A stretch of DNA of 64,000 bases from Flavobacterium sp. ACN2 (GCF_002303885.1 NZ_MRCM01000013.1:104144-168143), one strand, 5' to 3'; positions 51,901 to 58,904 are shown, counted from the first letter of the stretch. Numbers and translations: made by a program. Notes: generated from the sequence alone by a model not told the origin.

Positions 51901-52865
51901 CTTTCGCCAATACCGCAATTGGTAATTCCGTTAATTTGTATGTTACCGTTATAAGTTCCATTTTTCCATATATTAATATCAGGATCATTTAGGAAGACCT
52001 CATATTTTGGACTCATTTGCGTAGCATTCGGTGCATTATAAATACTTTTTTGATCATTAGCTGCATTTCCTGAATTTCCTGGGCCTGTATTATTAAAAGC
52101 CACATTGAAATACCAAGGTCTGAAACCAGCACCATTAAAATTGATTTTATTTACAAAACCGTTTTGAGTAACGGCCCCAGTTGTAGAACCGTTATCTGGA
52201 GCAAAAACATAAAAAGCGCCATTAAAGTCAGTATCAACATCATCCATAGCAAAAGCCCAGCGTTTTGAGTAAATACGTCCAGGAATTGATTTGTTTGAAC
52301 TATTGGCAACTGTAATATCGTAATAGTTATAGTAAATTTCAGTACTGCTACCATCAGTTGAGCTCTCAAATTCGATATAGTAATCACCAGCAGGCATGCC
52401 ATTTGGGTTAAAAACTATAGGAGTGTATCCAGCAGTAGTAACTCCGTCGATACCATTTGGACCATTTTGAGCTCTTGCAAGTTTTTGAGCCTCAGTACCT
52501 GATATGTTCGATGAGGTACCATCCAAAGTATAGTTTGCATATGCTACACTTCCATCAGGTCTTATGATTCTAAATCTAGAATTAATTTCAGTGCCAGTTG
52601 GACTTGATCTTCTAGCTCTGCTAAAACCTAAATATACTTTTTCGCTATTTGGGTTTTGAATTCGAATATACAATCGCTGTGCATCTGTCGAACCATATCT
52701 ACCAAAACTTCCATAAGTGCTATTGTTTATCGCAAGTGAAGCCCTATGATTAATGTCAGGAGTTGTTTGTTTACTTCCTTCTCCAGCATAAACATTAAGA
52801 AACAAAATGCTTAATAGAAAACTTAGAAGGATTTTTATTCTTTTTTCGAAAGTAAAGTTTTTCAT
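42951..52865 (-). CDS. Giant SprB-like cell-surface adhesin with T9SS type B CTD
   Basis: A 3304-aa secreted protein with a signal peptide ending FLNVYA. About 30-560: unique N-terminal region. About 590-1484: eleven 81-residue SprB-type repeats (TDVLCFGxSTGAINITASGG ... AGTYTVTVKDANGCS), then three diverged copies. About 1785-2145: four 90-residue HYR-like repeats (CSDTEGLAAAQ, NTWTVKDDCGN), then two related domains. Next comes a collagen-binding/SdrD-like stretch (GDYVWYDLNNNGIQDE, DLNGDG, possible calcium sites) and three cadherin/VCBS-like modules with NVLxNDTL. It ends with a gliding-motility CTD (HNAFSPNGDNMNDFFKI, VEIYNRWG, PTGTYFYIITY) that marks T9SS type B export. It is probably a motility or attachment adhesin. 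Confidence 0.93.
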   Translation of the reverse strand: MKNFTFEKRIKILLSFLLSILFLNVYAGEGSKQTTPDINHRASLAINNSTYGSFGRYGSTDAQRLYIRIQNPNSEKVYLGFSRARRSSPTGTEINSRFRIIRPDGSVAYANYTLDGTSSNISGTEAQKLARAQNGPNGIDGVTTAGYTPIVFNPNGMPAGDYYIEFESSTDGSSTEIYYNYYDITVANSSNKSIPGRIYSKRWAFAMDDVDTDFNGAFYVFAPDNGSTTGAVTQNGFVNKINFNGAGFRPWYFNVAFNNTGPGNSGNAANDQKSIYNAPNATQMSPKYEVFLNDPDINIWKNGTYNGNIQINGITNCGIGESNINISVFKSGTIEILLDFNGGDGIYTPGTKDVLTTQTVTASGAPPYAVSVPWNGKDGLGNTIAQGTSIPIVVTFGQAAFHFPIYDVEENQYGFSCTTVRPAAPSGYVLKFYWDDSNITYPGGTFDAKVNLTGCTPNGTPPSNCHRWNGFNDNNNSSPQYGNLNTINTWWYANRDFVTSNIVLPPFYTVALGTTSNVTCFGGNDGKIQINVTNGTGPFKYYINGETTVNTLQSLPAGTYNIKVVDANGCSANINGVVITQPAAAVTVAKTSQTDVLCFGASTGAINITASGGVAPYTYDWADLTGTTDPEDRTGLIAGTYTVTVKDSKGCTSAPLTVTITQSGSAVAVAKTSQTDVLCFGSSTGAINITASGGVAPYTYDWADLAGTTDPEDRTALPAGTYTVTVKDANGCSAAPLAVTITQPASAVTVAKTSQTDVLCFGASTGAINITASGGVGPYTYDWADLTGTTDPEDRTGLIAGTYTVTVKDANGCSAAPLAVTITQPASAVAVAKTSQTDVLCFGSSTGAINITASGGVAPYTYDWADLAGTNDTEDRTALPAGTYTLTVKDANGCSAAPLAVTITQPASAVAVAKTSQTDVLCFGASTGAINITASGGVAPYTYDWADIAGTNNPEDRTALPAGTYTVTVKDANGCSAVPLAVTITQPSSAVAVAKTSQTDVLCFGSSTGAINITASGGVAPYTYDWSDLAGITDPEDRTGLIAGTYTVTVKDANGCSAAPLAVTITQPASAVAVAKTSQTDVLCFGSSTGAINITASGGVAPYTYDWADLAGTTDPEDRTGLIAGTYTVTMKDANGCSAAPLAVTITQPASAVAVAKTSQTDVLCFGASTGAINITASGGVAPYTYDWADLAGTNDTEDRTALPAGTYTVTVKDANGCSAAPLAVTITQPASAVTVAKTSQTDVLCFGASTGAINITASGGVAPYTYDWADLAGTTDPEDRTRLIAGTYTVTVKDANGCSAAPLAVTITQPASAVAVAKTSQTDVLCFGSSTGAINITASGGVAPYTYDWADLAGTNDTEDRTALPAGTYTLTVKDANGCSAAPLAVTITQPASAVAVAKTSQTDVLCFGSSTGVINITASGGVAPYTYDWADLAGTTDPEDRTGLIAGTYTVTVKDANGCSTAPLSVTITQPGAALSCSVVQNKPVTSNGLSNGEATVTPIGGTPTYTYLWDNGENTPKAVALNAGTHSVKVTDANGCFTECTVLITEPNVLSCSISQDSAVKCYGGNTGKATVTAVGGNGEYTYLWDNDETTAQAVALTAGLHSVKVTDKLGYTTTCEITIGQPQAALSATTTQVNVACGGGTTGSATVIPSGGTSPYTYSWDTNPVQTDATATGLKAGTYNVTVKDANLCTIVKTVIIIDGDSVIPVIDPLPEVSTINCPAEPVFAQATATDDSGTISSLTYEDTTTEGNCAGTYTKTRTWTAKDACGNVSLPVSQTIIVQDNSAPTWTTQAASLDKTIECSDEQALANAQSLFPIANDTCDSDVSNITKVSGQFVASEGCGNAGTYTNTWTVKDDCGNTSETFTQIITIQDTTAPTWTTQAGTLNATLECSDTEGLAAAQAQFPIASDLCDTDVSNITKVSGQFVASENCGNAGTYTNTWTVKDDCGNSSETFTQIITIQDTTAPTWTTQAGTLNATLECSDTEGLAVAQSLFPIANDTCDSDVSNITKVSGQFVASEGCGNAGTYTNTWTVKDDCGNTSETFTQIITIQDTTAPTWTTQAGTLNATLECSDTEGLAAAQAQFPIASDLCDTDVSNITKVSGQFVASENCGNAGTYTNTWTVKDDCGNTSETFTQTITIQDTTKPAFVGELPSDITVSCDAVPEPFNMEASDNCNGDLPIVFSETKSDIKNECGTEYTLTRNWSTSDCGGNSISYTQIITVRDTTPPTGTAPADVANLQNAADIPAGSPEDIKDAADNCSGTVNITVNDTNNGGTGCNGESYILTRTYTLTDCAGNKTELVQTFTVENKVSVSGIATNVSCKGESNGSIAVTSSPGATVVITNQNNEVVGNTNLPAGTYTLTATSVVNGENQTCTATATVVITEPDYRVKISGQIINIDTNAPIANVPVTLIPQGTTTGPIQMRITGVDGMYSFTGMPAGSYLVQVQDANLNSAHQLYPVDSSLFFTTLEECAFQVHNFEYGKSNLPVLGDYVWYDLNNNGIQDEWYDANNDGVVTKNIPDSNGSIDYSQWEWIDLNGDGSYTGPQNNGELNAAGFGNALSANVIIDGPNGYHEEVIVGIEGFWRDRPETANPYGDYTIKLVRDANFDAVAAALGATGLVKVLPSISGKNITAKTSKLQLHTVCTTTTDSGYIVTVTPEDLVHLDADFGVSCKDYKDIVANDDNAGPIAGVNHTTTNVLNVLPNDTLEGNAITASDVIITTVTPNEFLQLNPDGSVDVLPNAPVGTLTMVYQICEADQTDNCDTATVTITIEAPVMTVTATSICVNDVPYIDYVVTAVNFTPVNGVTIAWADGNNNVVTTMNNLPLSGRVLWPGAVVDEQGKGIDWPGWIFENNRWIEGADGFEKLRPTTNVTFTVNPSETITISYPPADPYCTARPTFAIVANDDTPAPITASATQTTVGNVLTNDTLNGSPVNINDVTLTTTISDPKGSISINPDGTISVAPNTPGGTYTLTYQICEKADFGNCDTAIVTVVVLDPPAPPTPVVANDDNFNNIGCNSFGLVGNVLSNDVKGITRASLELVNFTLLTEGNNTKTDPNITIDNSGNVNVSSLTPAGTYTYSYRICDKLSSENCDTATITIIVVPNGVTETRSTACNDDSTLVNLSSLLPEGSPTTGVWQDRNNTNALQGGILNPFGLALGNYVFEYVIADQNCPRSIVLNMEINDDCKVLACGDVLVHNAFSPNGDNMNDFFKIDNIDELTCYPGNTVEIYNRWGILVFETSNYNNTTNAFDGTSRGRTTVKQSDGLPTGTYFYIITYKSLDGNNNVQDHKLDGYLYLSR
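46431..47510 (-). repeat. Tandem array 4 x 270 bp in the adhesin gene
   Basis: Four in-frame 90-codon units with no length variation. Units alternate: 1 and 3 share SLFPIANDTCDSD and SEGCGNAG; 2 and 4 share AQFPIASDLCDTD and SENCGNAG. This implies duplication of a 540-bp pair. Confidence 0.9.
48414..51086 (-). repeat. Tandem array 11 x 243 bp in the adhesin gene (SprB repeats)
   Basis: Eleven 81-codon units in exact register. Units 4 and 10 encode identical peptides, and their DNA (compare 50179 on with 48721 on, 1458 bp or six units apart) shows one mismatch over more than 243 bp. This points to recent copying within the array. Confidence 0.93.
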
Positions 52866-52919
52866 ATTAAAATGTTTAATATTGATATAATATTTTAACT
52901 AACTGAAAACGATTTGCAC

Positions 52920-53552
52920 CTACATAGAGTAGTAAAAAGCACTTAATGTTTTGGGAGTTGTTTTATTTTTCAGATCTAATACTGGCAAAGTAAATCCAAT
53001 ACCTTTTGTCTTTTTTGGGGGAATATAGGTATGAACAATAGTTTGGCTTTTGCTGTCCGGGCAAGTGGTAGAAGTTACTGTGACCGAAGTGCCGTTCCAT
53101 TGATCGAGTGTAGAAATATCAGCCAAGCTTAGTTTTACATAAAACTCAGCCGTTTCTCCTGGAGAAAGTGTAAGTGTTTTATTCAGGGGAGAATAATTTT
53201 TGCTCTCCAGTCTATTGTTCATTAAAACATTGCTTTTTGTAGTACTGCCATCAGGGTTTTCTGGAAAATTTGAAAAGTTCTCAGCAGATAATTGATAAGT
53301 ATCCGTATTACTTCCAGTATTTTTAACTTGCAGTAAAAACGAAACTTCAAAACCATTGTACTTTTGATAATTATCTCCGTCAATAGTTATTTCAGAATTA
53401 CACGAACCAGCTTGCGAAAATGCAACTGAAGTAATTAATAAGCAAAGCAGATTAAAAATGTTTTTGCTAAAGATATTTTTCTTCGAGAAAAAAATAAACT
53501 TACAATTGCTTACAAATTTTACTGCTTTTTCAAGAGTAGATTTTGTTTTCAT
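52920..53552 (-). CDS. Hypothetical secreted protein, first gene of the adhesin operon
   Basis: A 210-aa protein with an unusually long basic N-terminus before the hydrophobic core (NLLCLLITSVAFSQ, cleavage near 47). The rest is a beta-sandwich-like domain (YNGFEVSFLLQVKNTGSNTDTYQL, LSPGETAEFYVKLSLADI) resembling an Ig/DUF11-type fold in which the mature protein starts AGSCNSEI. The stop is 54 nt before the adhesin ATG on the same strand. By position it recalls sprC/sprD before sprB, but no sequence similarity can be claimed. It may be a surface partner or chaperone of the adhesin. Confidence 0.75.
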   Translation of the reverse strand: MKTKSTLEKAVKFVSNCKFIFFSKKNIFSKNIFNLLCLLITSVAFSQAGSCNSEITIDGDNYQKYNGFEVSFLLQVKNTGSNTDTYQLSAENFSNFPENPDGSTTKSNVLMNNRLESKNYSPLNKTLTLSPGETAEFYVKLSLADISTLDQWNGTSVTVTSTTCPDSKSQTIVHTYIPPKKTKGIGFTLPVLDLKNKTTPKTLSAFYYSM

Positions 53553-53597
53553 AACTTAAGATTTAGTTTTAAAGTATTTATGAAATTTTAACAGAAT

Positions 53598-53605
53598 CAA
53601 AGTTA
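53598..53605 (-). promoter_or_regulatory. -7 promoter element of the adhesin operon (TAACTTTG)
   Basis: TAnnTTTG match on the minus strand 45 nt before the ATG at 53552. No -33 element is seen. It is the only good candidate in the upstream 150 nt. Confidence 0.5.
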
Positions 53606-54048
53606 TATTAGAGTTTTTCTATTATTATTTTTTTATCTATAACTAACCTAAAAACTCGTTGAAGTGTTGTTTTTTTGTCAAAAATTGACTCAAAAACGCT
53701 TTTTTTTAACTCTAAAAATTGAAATTTTTTCGTACATTTTTTTGATTTATTAGTTGAAAATGGTTTATTTGCAATAGTATAAATAGCTAATAATCAAATA
53801 TTTAGTTAAAATATTACGAACTGTCACATTATCGACTAAATACTAATTTTATAGATGAAGTACATAAAATGTGATTTTTGGTTTTCTATAATTTTGTAAT
53901 TGTTAACAGATTGCGAATTGTTTATTCTTGTTAAAATTTCGTTATAATGTTAACAGAAATAAAAAAAGGAGAAGGTTTAAAATTTCTTTTGTAAATTAGA
54001 ACTTAATTAAAAATAGCCTGCAATTCAGGTTTTTAAATTCTGCTGTTT
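53606..54048. other. AT-rich divergent intergenic region without genes
   Basis: Very AT-rich spacer between the adhesin operon and sixA. It holds a TAATTTTG on the plus strand at 53889-53896 and several GTTAAC motifs (53903, 53949), but no gene, long repeat or terminator was recognised. Its length suits complex regulation of the large adhesin operon. Confidence 0.5.
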
Positions 54049-54534
54049 ATGAAAAATCTTATTTTAATTCGTCATGCCAAATCTAGCTGGGAAGCACCAT
54101 TAAAAGATTTTGATCGTCCGTTAATGAAAAGGGGAATTTTGGACGCGCATGATGTTTCATTAAATATTTCAGAGTATCTACCTAAAACATATATAATGTG
54201 GAGCAGTACAGCTGCGAGAGCCTCAGAAACTGCTTTAATTTTTGCGCAAAACATATCTTATCCTTTAGAAAGTATTATTTTTAGAGATGATTTATACACT
54301 TTTGATGAAAAACAACTCGAAAAAGTTATTAAATCGTGTGATAATAGTTTTGAAAGCGTTATTCTTTTCGGACATAACGAGGCTATTACAAATTTTGTTA
54401 ATAAATTTGGGGATGTTTTTATAGAGAATGTTCCAACTTCGGGCTTCGTATCATTGCAATTTGATGCCGACAGTTGGGATACAATCCATAAGGGCAAAAC
54501 ACATAAAACTATTTTCCCCAAAGATTTAAAATAA
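54049..54534 (+). CDS. sixA: SixA-like phosphohistidine phosphatase
   Basis: A 161-aa histidine phosphatase superfamily enzyme. Catalytic RHAKSSW has His9; further motifs are DRPLMKRG, WSSTAARASETA and the second His in LFGHNEAI. SixA removes phosphate from phosphohistidine of phosphorelay proteins. The gap to ppk1 is 5 nt, so it is the first gene of a polyphosphate operon; PPK1 itself works through a phosphohistidine, which makes the pairing notable. Confidence 0.88.
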   Translation: MKNLILIRHAKSSWEAPLKDFDRPLMKRGILDAHDVSLNISEYLPKTYIMWSSTAARASETALIFAQNISYPLESIIFRDDLYTFDEKQLEKVIKSCDNSFESVILFGHNEAITNFVNKFGDVFIENVPTSGFVSLQFDADSWDTIHKGKTHKTIFPKDLK

Positions 54535-54539
54535 TTACA

Positions 54540-56618
54540 GTGTACGAACAGAAATATATCGATAGAGAAAAAAGCTGGTTAGCGTTTAATGCAAGAGTAC
54601 TTCAAGAAGCTGCAGATAATACGGTGCCACTTTTAGACAGACTGCGTTTTGTTGGAATTTTTTCAAACAATTTAGACGAATTTTTTAGAGTTCGATACGC
54701 GGCCATTCGGCGATTAAGCCTCTCGGGTATTTCTGGCGAAAAATATTTAGGTGGTATTTCTGCTCATCAATTGATTAAAGATATTACCGAAATCGTAATT
54801 CAGCAACAATCTGAAAGTTTACGTATTCTCGGCAATATTGAAGCGGAGCTTGAGTCTGAGAATATTTTTATTATAAATGAAACACAGATTACACCAAAAC
54901 AAGAGTGTTTCTTAAAAGATTTTTATAACCAAAAATTAAGCCCAGAGTTAGTAACCATCATTTTAAATGATCTAGCCGTTTTCCCTATTCTTAAAGACAC
55001 TTTAGGCTATCTGGCTGTTCGTTTAGAATTGGCTAATGATGAGGTCCGCTATGCTTTAATAGAAATTCCAAAAACCATCAATAGGTTTGTTGTGCTTCCT
55101 TCTGAGGACGAAAAACAATATGTTATTTTAATTGATGATGTTATTCGTTTCAAACTGAAAAACATCTTTAATATATTTGATTATAAGAGTGTTTCTGCCC
55201 ACATGATCAAAATTACCCGCGATGCACAATTAGATATAGATAGTGATTTGAGTAAAAGTATGCTCGAAAAAATTGCTTCTTCTGTAAAAGACCGTCGTAT
55301 TGGAGAGCCTGTTCGTTTTATTTACGATAATTTAATTGAAGAAGATACGCTCCAGTTTTTCTTAGATAAAATGAAAATTGTAGAAACAGATAGTATAATT
55401 CCAGGAGGAAGATACCATAATCGTCGCGATTATATGAGTTTTCCAAACCTTGGCAGATACGATTTATTATACAAACCAAATGAACCTATGCCAGTTCCTG
55501 GTTTAAGTTTAGAAGGTAGTATTTTAGAAAAAATCAGTAAAAAAGACTATTTAGTTCATGCACCCTATCAGTCGTTTTCTTATTTGACCAAATTTTTGCG
55601 TGAAGCTGCTTTAGACCCAAAAGTTACAAGCATCAAAATAACCTTATATCGTTTAGCTAAAAATTCGCAAGTAATTAGTTCTCTAATAAATGCGGCTAAA
55701 AATGGCAAAAGAGTAGTAGTGCAAATCGAACTTCAGGCACGTTTTGATGAAGCTTCGAATATCTCTTATGCAGAACAAATGCAGACAGAAGGCATTGAAC
55801 TTATTTTTGGTATTAAAGGATTAAAAGTTCACAGTAAAATTTGTGTAATCGAAAGATTAGAAGAAGGTAAAAACCGCCGTTACGGATTCATTTCAACTGG
55901 AAACTTCAACGAATCTACAGCCAAAATCTATACCGACGTAACGCTTTTAACTTGCCATCAAGGAATATTAAAAGACACCTCAAAAATATTTGAGTTTTTC
56001 GATATCAATTATAGAGTTCATAGATACAAGCATTTAATTGTTTCTCCTCATTATACAAGGACTAAATTTATAAAACTGATTGATCGTGAAATTCTACATG
56101 CTCTTGCGGGTAGAAAAACACACATCAAATTAAAAATGAATAGTTTATCCGATTTTAAAATGATCGATAAATTGTACGAAGCAAGTAATGCAGGAGTAAA
56201 AATCCAGCTTCAAGTAAGAGGGATTTGCTCTTTAATTCCAGGAATTCCAGGAATGAGTGAAAACATAGAAGCAATAAGCATTGTAGACAATTACTTGGAG
56301 CATTCGAGAGTTTACATTTTCGGAAACGCAGGTTTAACCGAAGTATACATTTCGTCTGCCGATTTTATGACTAGAAACCTTGACGGAAGAGTAGAGGTAA
56401 CTTGTCCAATTTATGACCTAGAAATTAAGAAAGAATTGATTGATAACTTTAATATTGCGTGGAAAGGAAACGTAAAAGTAAGATATCATTCATACAAATT
56501 AGATAATAAATATAAGCCGAAAAATCATCATGCCCCATTTAGAGCACAATTTGAAACCTATAAATATTATCAGAATAAAGTAGCCATATTAGAAGAGGTT
56601 CCTCAAAAAGTAAATTAA
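54540..56618 (+). CDS. ppk1: Polyphosphate kinase 1
   Basis: A 692-aa enzyme that polymerises ATP gamma-phosphate into polyphosphate. It shows the N-domain start YIDREKSWLAFNARVLQEA, FSNNLDEFFRVR, and the two PLD-like domains with catalytic His431 (KVHSKICVIER) and His588 (EHSRVYIFGN). It initiates at GTG (54540), because no in-frame ATG precedes the conserved N-terminus. It sits between sixA (5-nt gap) and ppx (34-nt gap). Confidence 0.94.
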   Translation: MYEQKYIDREKSWLAFNARVLQEAADNTVPLLDRLRFVGIFSNNLDEFFRVRYAAIRRLSLSGISGEKYLGGISAHQLIKDITEIVIQQQSESLRILGNIEAELESENIFIINETQITPKQECFLKDFYNQKLSPELVTIILNDLAVFPILKDTLGYLAVRLELANDEVRYALIEIPKTINRFVVLPSEDEKQYVILIDDVIRFKLKNIFNIFDYKSVSAHMIKITRDAQLDIDSDLSKSMLEKIASSVKDRRIGEPVRFIYDNLIEEDTLQFFLDKMKIVETDSIIPGGRYHNRRDYMSFPNLGRYDLLYKPNEPMPVPGLSLEGSILEKISKKDYLVHAPYQSFSYLTKFLREAALDPKVTSIKITLYRLAKNSQVISSLINAAKNGKRVVVQIELQARFDEASNISYAEQMQTEGIELIFGIKGLKVHSKICVIERLEEGKNRRYGFISTGNFNESTAKIYTDVTLLTCHQGILKDTSKIFEFFDINYRVHRYKHLIVSPHYTRTKFIKLIDREILHALAGRKTHIKLKMNSLSDFKMIDKLYEASNAGVKIQLQVRGICSLIPGIPGMSENIEAISIVDNYLEHSRVYIFGNAGLTEVYISSADFMTRNLDGRVEVTCPIYDLEIKKELIDNFNIAWKGNVKVRYHSYKLDNKYKPKNHHAPFRAQFETYKYYQNKVAILEEVPQKVN

Positions 56619-56652
56619 TAATAAATACCAATTTTCAAATCATAAAGTGAGC

Positions 56653-57543
56653 ATGATTAATATTAGGAAGTTTGCAGCGATAGATATCGGTTCGAATGCC
56701 ATGAGGCTTTTGATCGCTAACGTTGTGGAACAAGAAGGCAAAGAACCGCAGTTTAACAAAAGTTCCCTTGTTCGTGTACCAATTCGTTTAGGACAAGATG
56801 CCTTTACAGTTGGAGAAATTTCACCAGAAAATATAGATCGAATGATTGATGCCATGAAAGCATTCAACCTTTTGATGAAAGTACATAAAGTAGAGCGTTA
56901 TATGGCATTTGCAACTTCTGCAATGCGCGAAGCCTATAATGCCAAAGAAGTGGTGGCTTTAATTAAGAAAAAAGCCGACATTAAAATCGAGATAATCGAC
57001 GGTAAAAAAGAAGCCGCAATTATTGCTTCTACAGATTTGCATCATTTAATTAAATCGGACGAAACCTATCTTTTTGTGGATGTTGGAGGTGGAAGTACCG
57101 AGTTTACCTTATTCTCTGACGGAAAAATGATTACTTCAAGATCTTTCAAAGCGGGAACTGTTCGTTTACTGAATAATATGGTTCATGATTCAGTTTGGGA
57201 TGAGATCGAAAAATGGATTAAAACCAATACAGCCGATTACGATGAAGTAACGCTGATAGGTTCTGGAGGAAACATCAATAAATTGTTTAAAATGTCTGGA
57301 AAACAGCAGGAAAAACCGCTTTCGTACATTTATGTTAACTCGCAGTATGCATTTTTAAATTCGTTGACTTACGAACAGAGAATCGCCGAATTAGGTCTGA
57401 ATTCTGACCGTGCCGACGTAATTATCCATGCCACTCGTATCTATCTGAACGCGATGAAATGGAGTGGTGCACGCCAGATTTATGTGCCTAAAATCGGACT
57501 TTCTGATGGTATCGTAAAAGCAATGTACTACGGTAAAATTTAA
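56653..57543 (+). CDS. ppx: Exopolyphosphatase, Ppx/GppA family
   Basis: A 296-aa ASKHA-fold phosphatase with the phosphate-1 motif AAIDIGSNAMRLLI near the N-terminus, MRFATSAMRE-like region (AFATSAMREA), and VDVGGGSTEF. It contains only the catalytic core and lacks the C-terminal HD extension of E. coli Ppx. It degrades polyphosphate made by the adjacent PPK1, giving one operon for synthesis and breakdown. A GTG at 56647 is in frame, but the ATG at 56653 is preferred. Confidence 0.9.
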   Translation: MINIRKFAAIDIGSNAMRLLIANVVEQEGKEPQFNKSSLVRVPIRLGQDAFTVGEISPENIDRMIDAMKAFNLLMKVHKVERYMAFATSAMREAYNAKEVVALIKKKADIKIEIIDGKKEAAIIASTDLHHLIKSDETYLFVDVGGGSTEFTLFSDGKMITSRSFKAGTVRLLNNMVHDSVWDEIEKWIKTNTADYDEVTLIGSGGNINKLFKMSGKQQEKPLSYIYVNSQYAFLNSLTYEQRIAELGLNSDRADVIIHATRIYLNAMKWSGARQIYVPKIGLSDGIVKAMYYGKI

Positions 57544-57556
57544 TACTATTTTTTTA

Positions 57557-58138
57557 ATGAATAAAGGCAGACTAGAAGCTTTTAGTGATGGCGTTTTGGC
57601 AATCATTATTACGATTATGATTTTGGAAATTAAAGCGCCAGAAGGACATCAATTTGCAGATTTAAAACCGCTTATACCGAAGTTTTTAAGTTATATTTTG
57701 AGCTTTATTTATGTTGGGATATATTGGAATAATCACCACTATTTGCTTCATGGATTATTAAGGGTAAACGGAAAAATCTTATGGAGCAATCTGCACTTTT
57801 TGTTTTGGCTTTCTTTAATCCCAGTTTCTACCGCTTGGATGGGAGAACATAATTTTGAAAAGGCTGCAATGACAATGTATGGCGTTGTGCTGCTTCTTTC
57901 TGCAATCTCCTACATTATTTTGCAATATACCATTATGTGCAGCGAAGGAAAAAATTCTGCTTTAAGAAGAGTACTTAAAAAAGATTATAAAGGAAAAATA
58001 TCCTTAGTTTTATACGTAATCGGAATTGTTACTGCATTTTACAATCAGTGGATTTCTGGAGCCGCTTACTTTACAGTTGCAATGTTATGGCTTATTCCAG
58101 ACAAAAGAATCGAGAATATTTTTGCTTCAAATGAATAA
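57557..58138 (+). CDS. TMEM175-family membrane protein (DUF1211), putative potassium channel
   Basis: A 193-aa membrane protein with six hydrophobic segments. It begins with the family signature RLEAFSDGVLAIIITIMILEI (R-x3-FSDG), which lines the pore in bacterial TMEM175 channels. YWNNHHYLLH matches the conserved region after the third helix. Bacterial members have one six-helix repeat and form tetramers. The 13-nt gap from ppx suggests co-transcription; a link between polyphosphate (a polyanion) and potassium flux is plausible but unproven. Confidence 0.85.
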   Translation: MNKGRLEAFSDGVLAIIITIMILEIKAPEGHQFADLKPLIPKFLSYILSFIYVGIYWNNHHYLLHGLLRVNGKILWSNLHFLFWLSLIPVSTAWMGEHNFEKAAMTMYGVVLLLSAISYIILQYTIMCSEGKNSALRRVLKKDYKGKISLVLYVIGIVTAFYNQWISGAAYFTVAMLWLIPDKRIENIFASNE

Positions 58139-58141
58139 TTT

Positions 58142-58702
58142 ATGAAATCTGTTTTTCAGTCCATTCAAGATTTCTCTGCTGACGAATTAAGTCTTTTAGA
58201 CGATTTAATTACATTTCGCACATTGAAAAAAGGGGAACTTTTATTGACTGAAAATCAGGTTTGCAATGAAATAGTTTTTATTGAAAAAGGAATTCTGCGT
58301 TCCTTTTTTGTCAATCATAAAGGAGACGAAATTACCAATTGTTTTGCTTTCGAAAATGAGTTTATGGCTTCTTTCGCCAGTTTTATTACCGAAGAAAAAG
58401 CAGAGGAAAATATTCAGGCTTTAACCGATACAGAATTGCAAATTCTAGACCGAAAAGCTTTAGAAAAACTCTATCAATCAGGATTCAATTGGCAAGAAAC
58501 GGGCAGAAAATTAACCGAATTAGAATTTGTAAACCTGCATAAAAGAATGATTTCTTTTCAGAAATTATCTGGAGCACAGCGTTACGAAGAACTTCGCCAG
58601 AATCATCAAAAGTATATTCAATTAATTCCGTTGCAATATTTAGCTTCTTATTTAGGAATTACACCAAGACATTTAAGCAGAATTAGAAAAGCTGTTTTAT
58701 AA
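58142..58702 (+). CDS. Crp/Fnr-family transcriptional regulator
   Basis: A 186-aa regulator with an N-terminal cyclic-nucleotide-binding-like beta barrel (about 10-120: FRTLKKGELLLTENQVCNEIVFIEKGILRSF) and a short C-terminal helix-turn-helix (about 150-186: IPLQYLASYLGITPRHLSRIRK). It starts 3 nt after the TMEM175 gene stop. No cysteines that would bind an FeS cluster are grouped as in Fnr. The palindrome GGACATTTGTCC at 58847, before the next gene, is a candidate binding site. Confidence 0.88.
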   Translation: MKSVFQSIQDFSADELSLLDDLITFRTLKKGELLLTENQVCNEIVFIEKGILRSFFVNHKGDEITNCFAFENEFMASFASFITEEKAEENIQALTDTELQILDRKALEKLYQSGFNWQETGRKLTELEFVNLHKRMISFQKLSGAQRYEELRQNHQKYIQLIPLQYLASYLGITPRHLSRIRKAVL

Positions 58703-58715
58703 ACTTTGAATTTTG

Positions 58716-58836
58716 TTTCACGCAGATTTAAAATGATCTAAGCAGATTTTTTTTATTTCTATTTATTCTGATATTAAAATCTGCGCAAATCTTGACAGTC
58801 TTCAAAATCTCCTTTATCTGCAAAATCTGCGTGAAA
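58716..58836. repeat. MITE-like element with 14-bp terminal inverted repeats
   Basis: TTTCACGCAGATTT (58716-58729) and AAATCTGCGTGAAA (58823-58836) are perfect inverted ends 121 bp apart. Internal partial copies (AAGCAGATTTT, AAATCTGCG) are present. Related to the element at 5730-5795. Confidence 0.65.
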
Positions 58837-58846
58837 AAAAAGAATA

Positions 58847-58858
58847 GGACATTTGTCC
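58847..58858. promoter_or_regulatory. Candidate Crp/Fnr-type operator GGACATTTGTCC
   Basis: Perfect palindrome of GGACA / TGTCC around TT. Its centre lies about 40 bp before the transcription start predicted from the -7 box at 58882-58889, the position of an activator site in class II Crp-dependent promoters. The regulator encoded just upstream is the obvious candidate protein. Confidence 0.6.
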
Positions 58859-58881
58859 AGTAAAATAAAGTATACTAGTAG

Positions 58882-58889
58882 TATTTTTG
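58882..58889 (+). promoter_or_regulatory. -7 promoter element (TATTTTTG)
   Basis: TAnnTTTG match 15 nt before the ATG at 58905. No normally spaced -33 element, as expected for an activator-dependent promoter. Confidence 0.55.
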
Positions 58890-58904
58890 ATAAAACATTT
58901 TCAG

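Noticed and set aside
42951..52865. Regularly spaced repeats resembling a CRISPR or satellite array
   Set aside because: The period is 243 or 270 bp, always a multiple of three, and the repeats translate into protein domains of one continuous reading frame.
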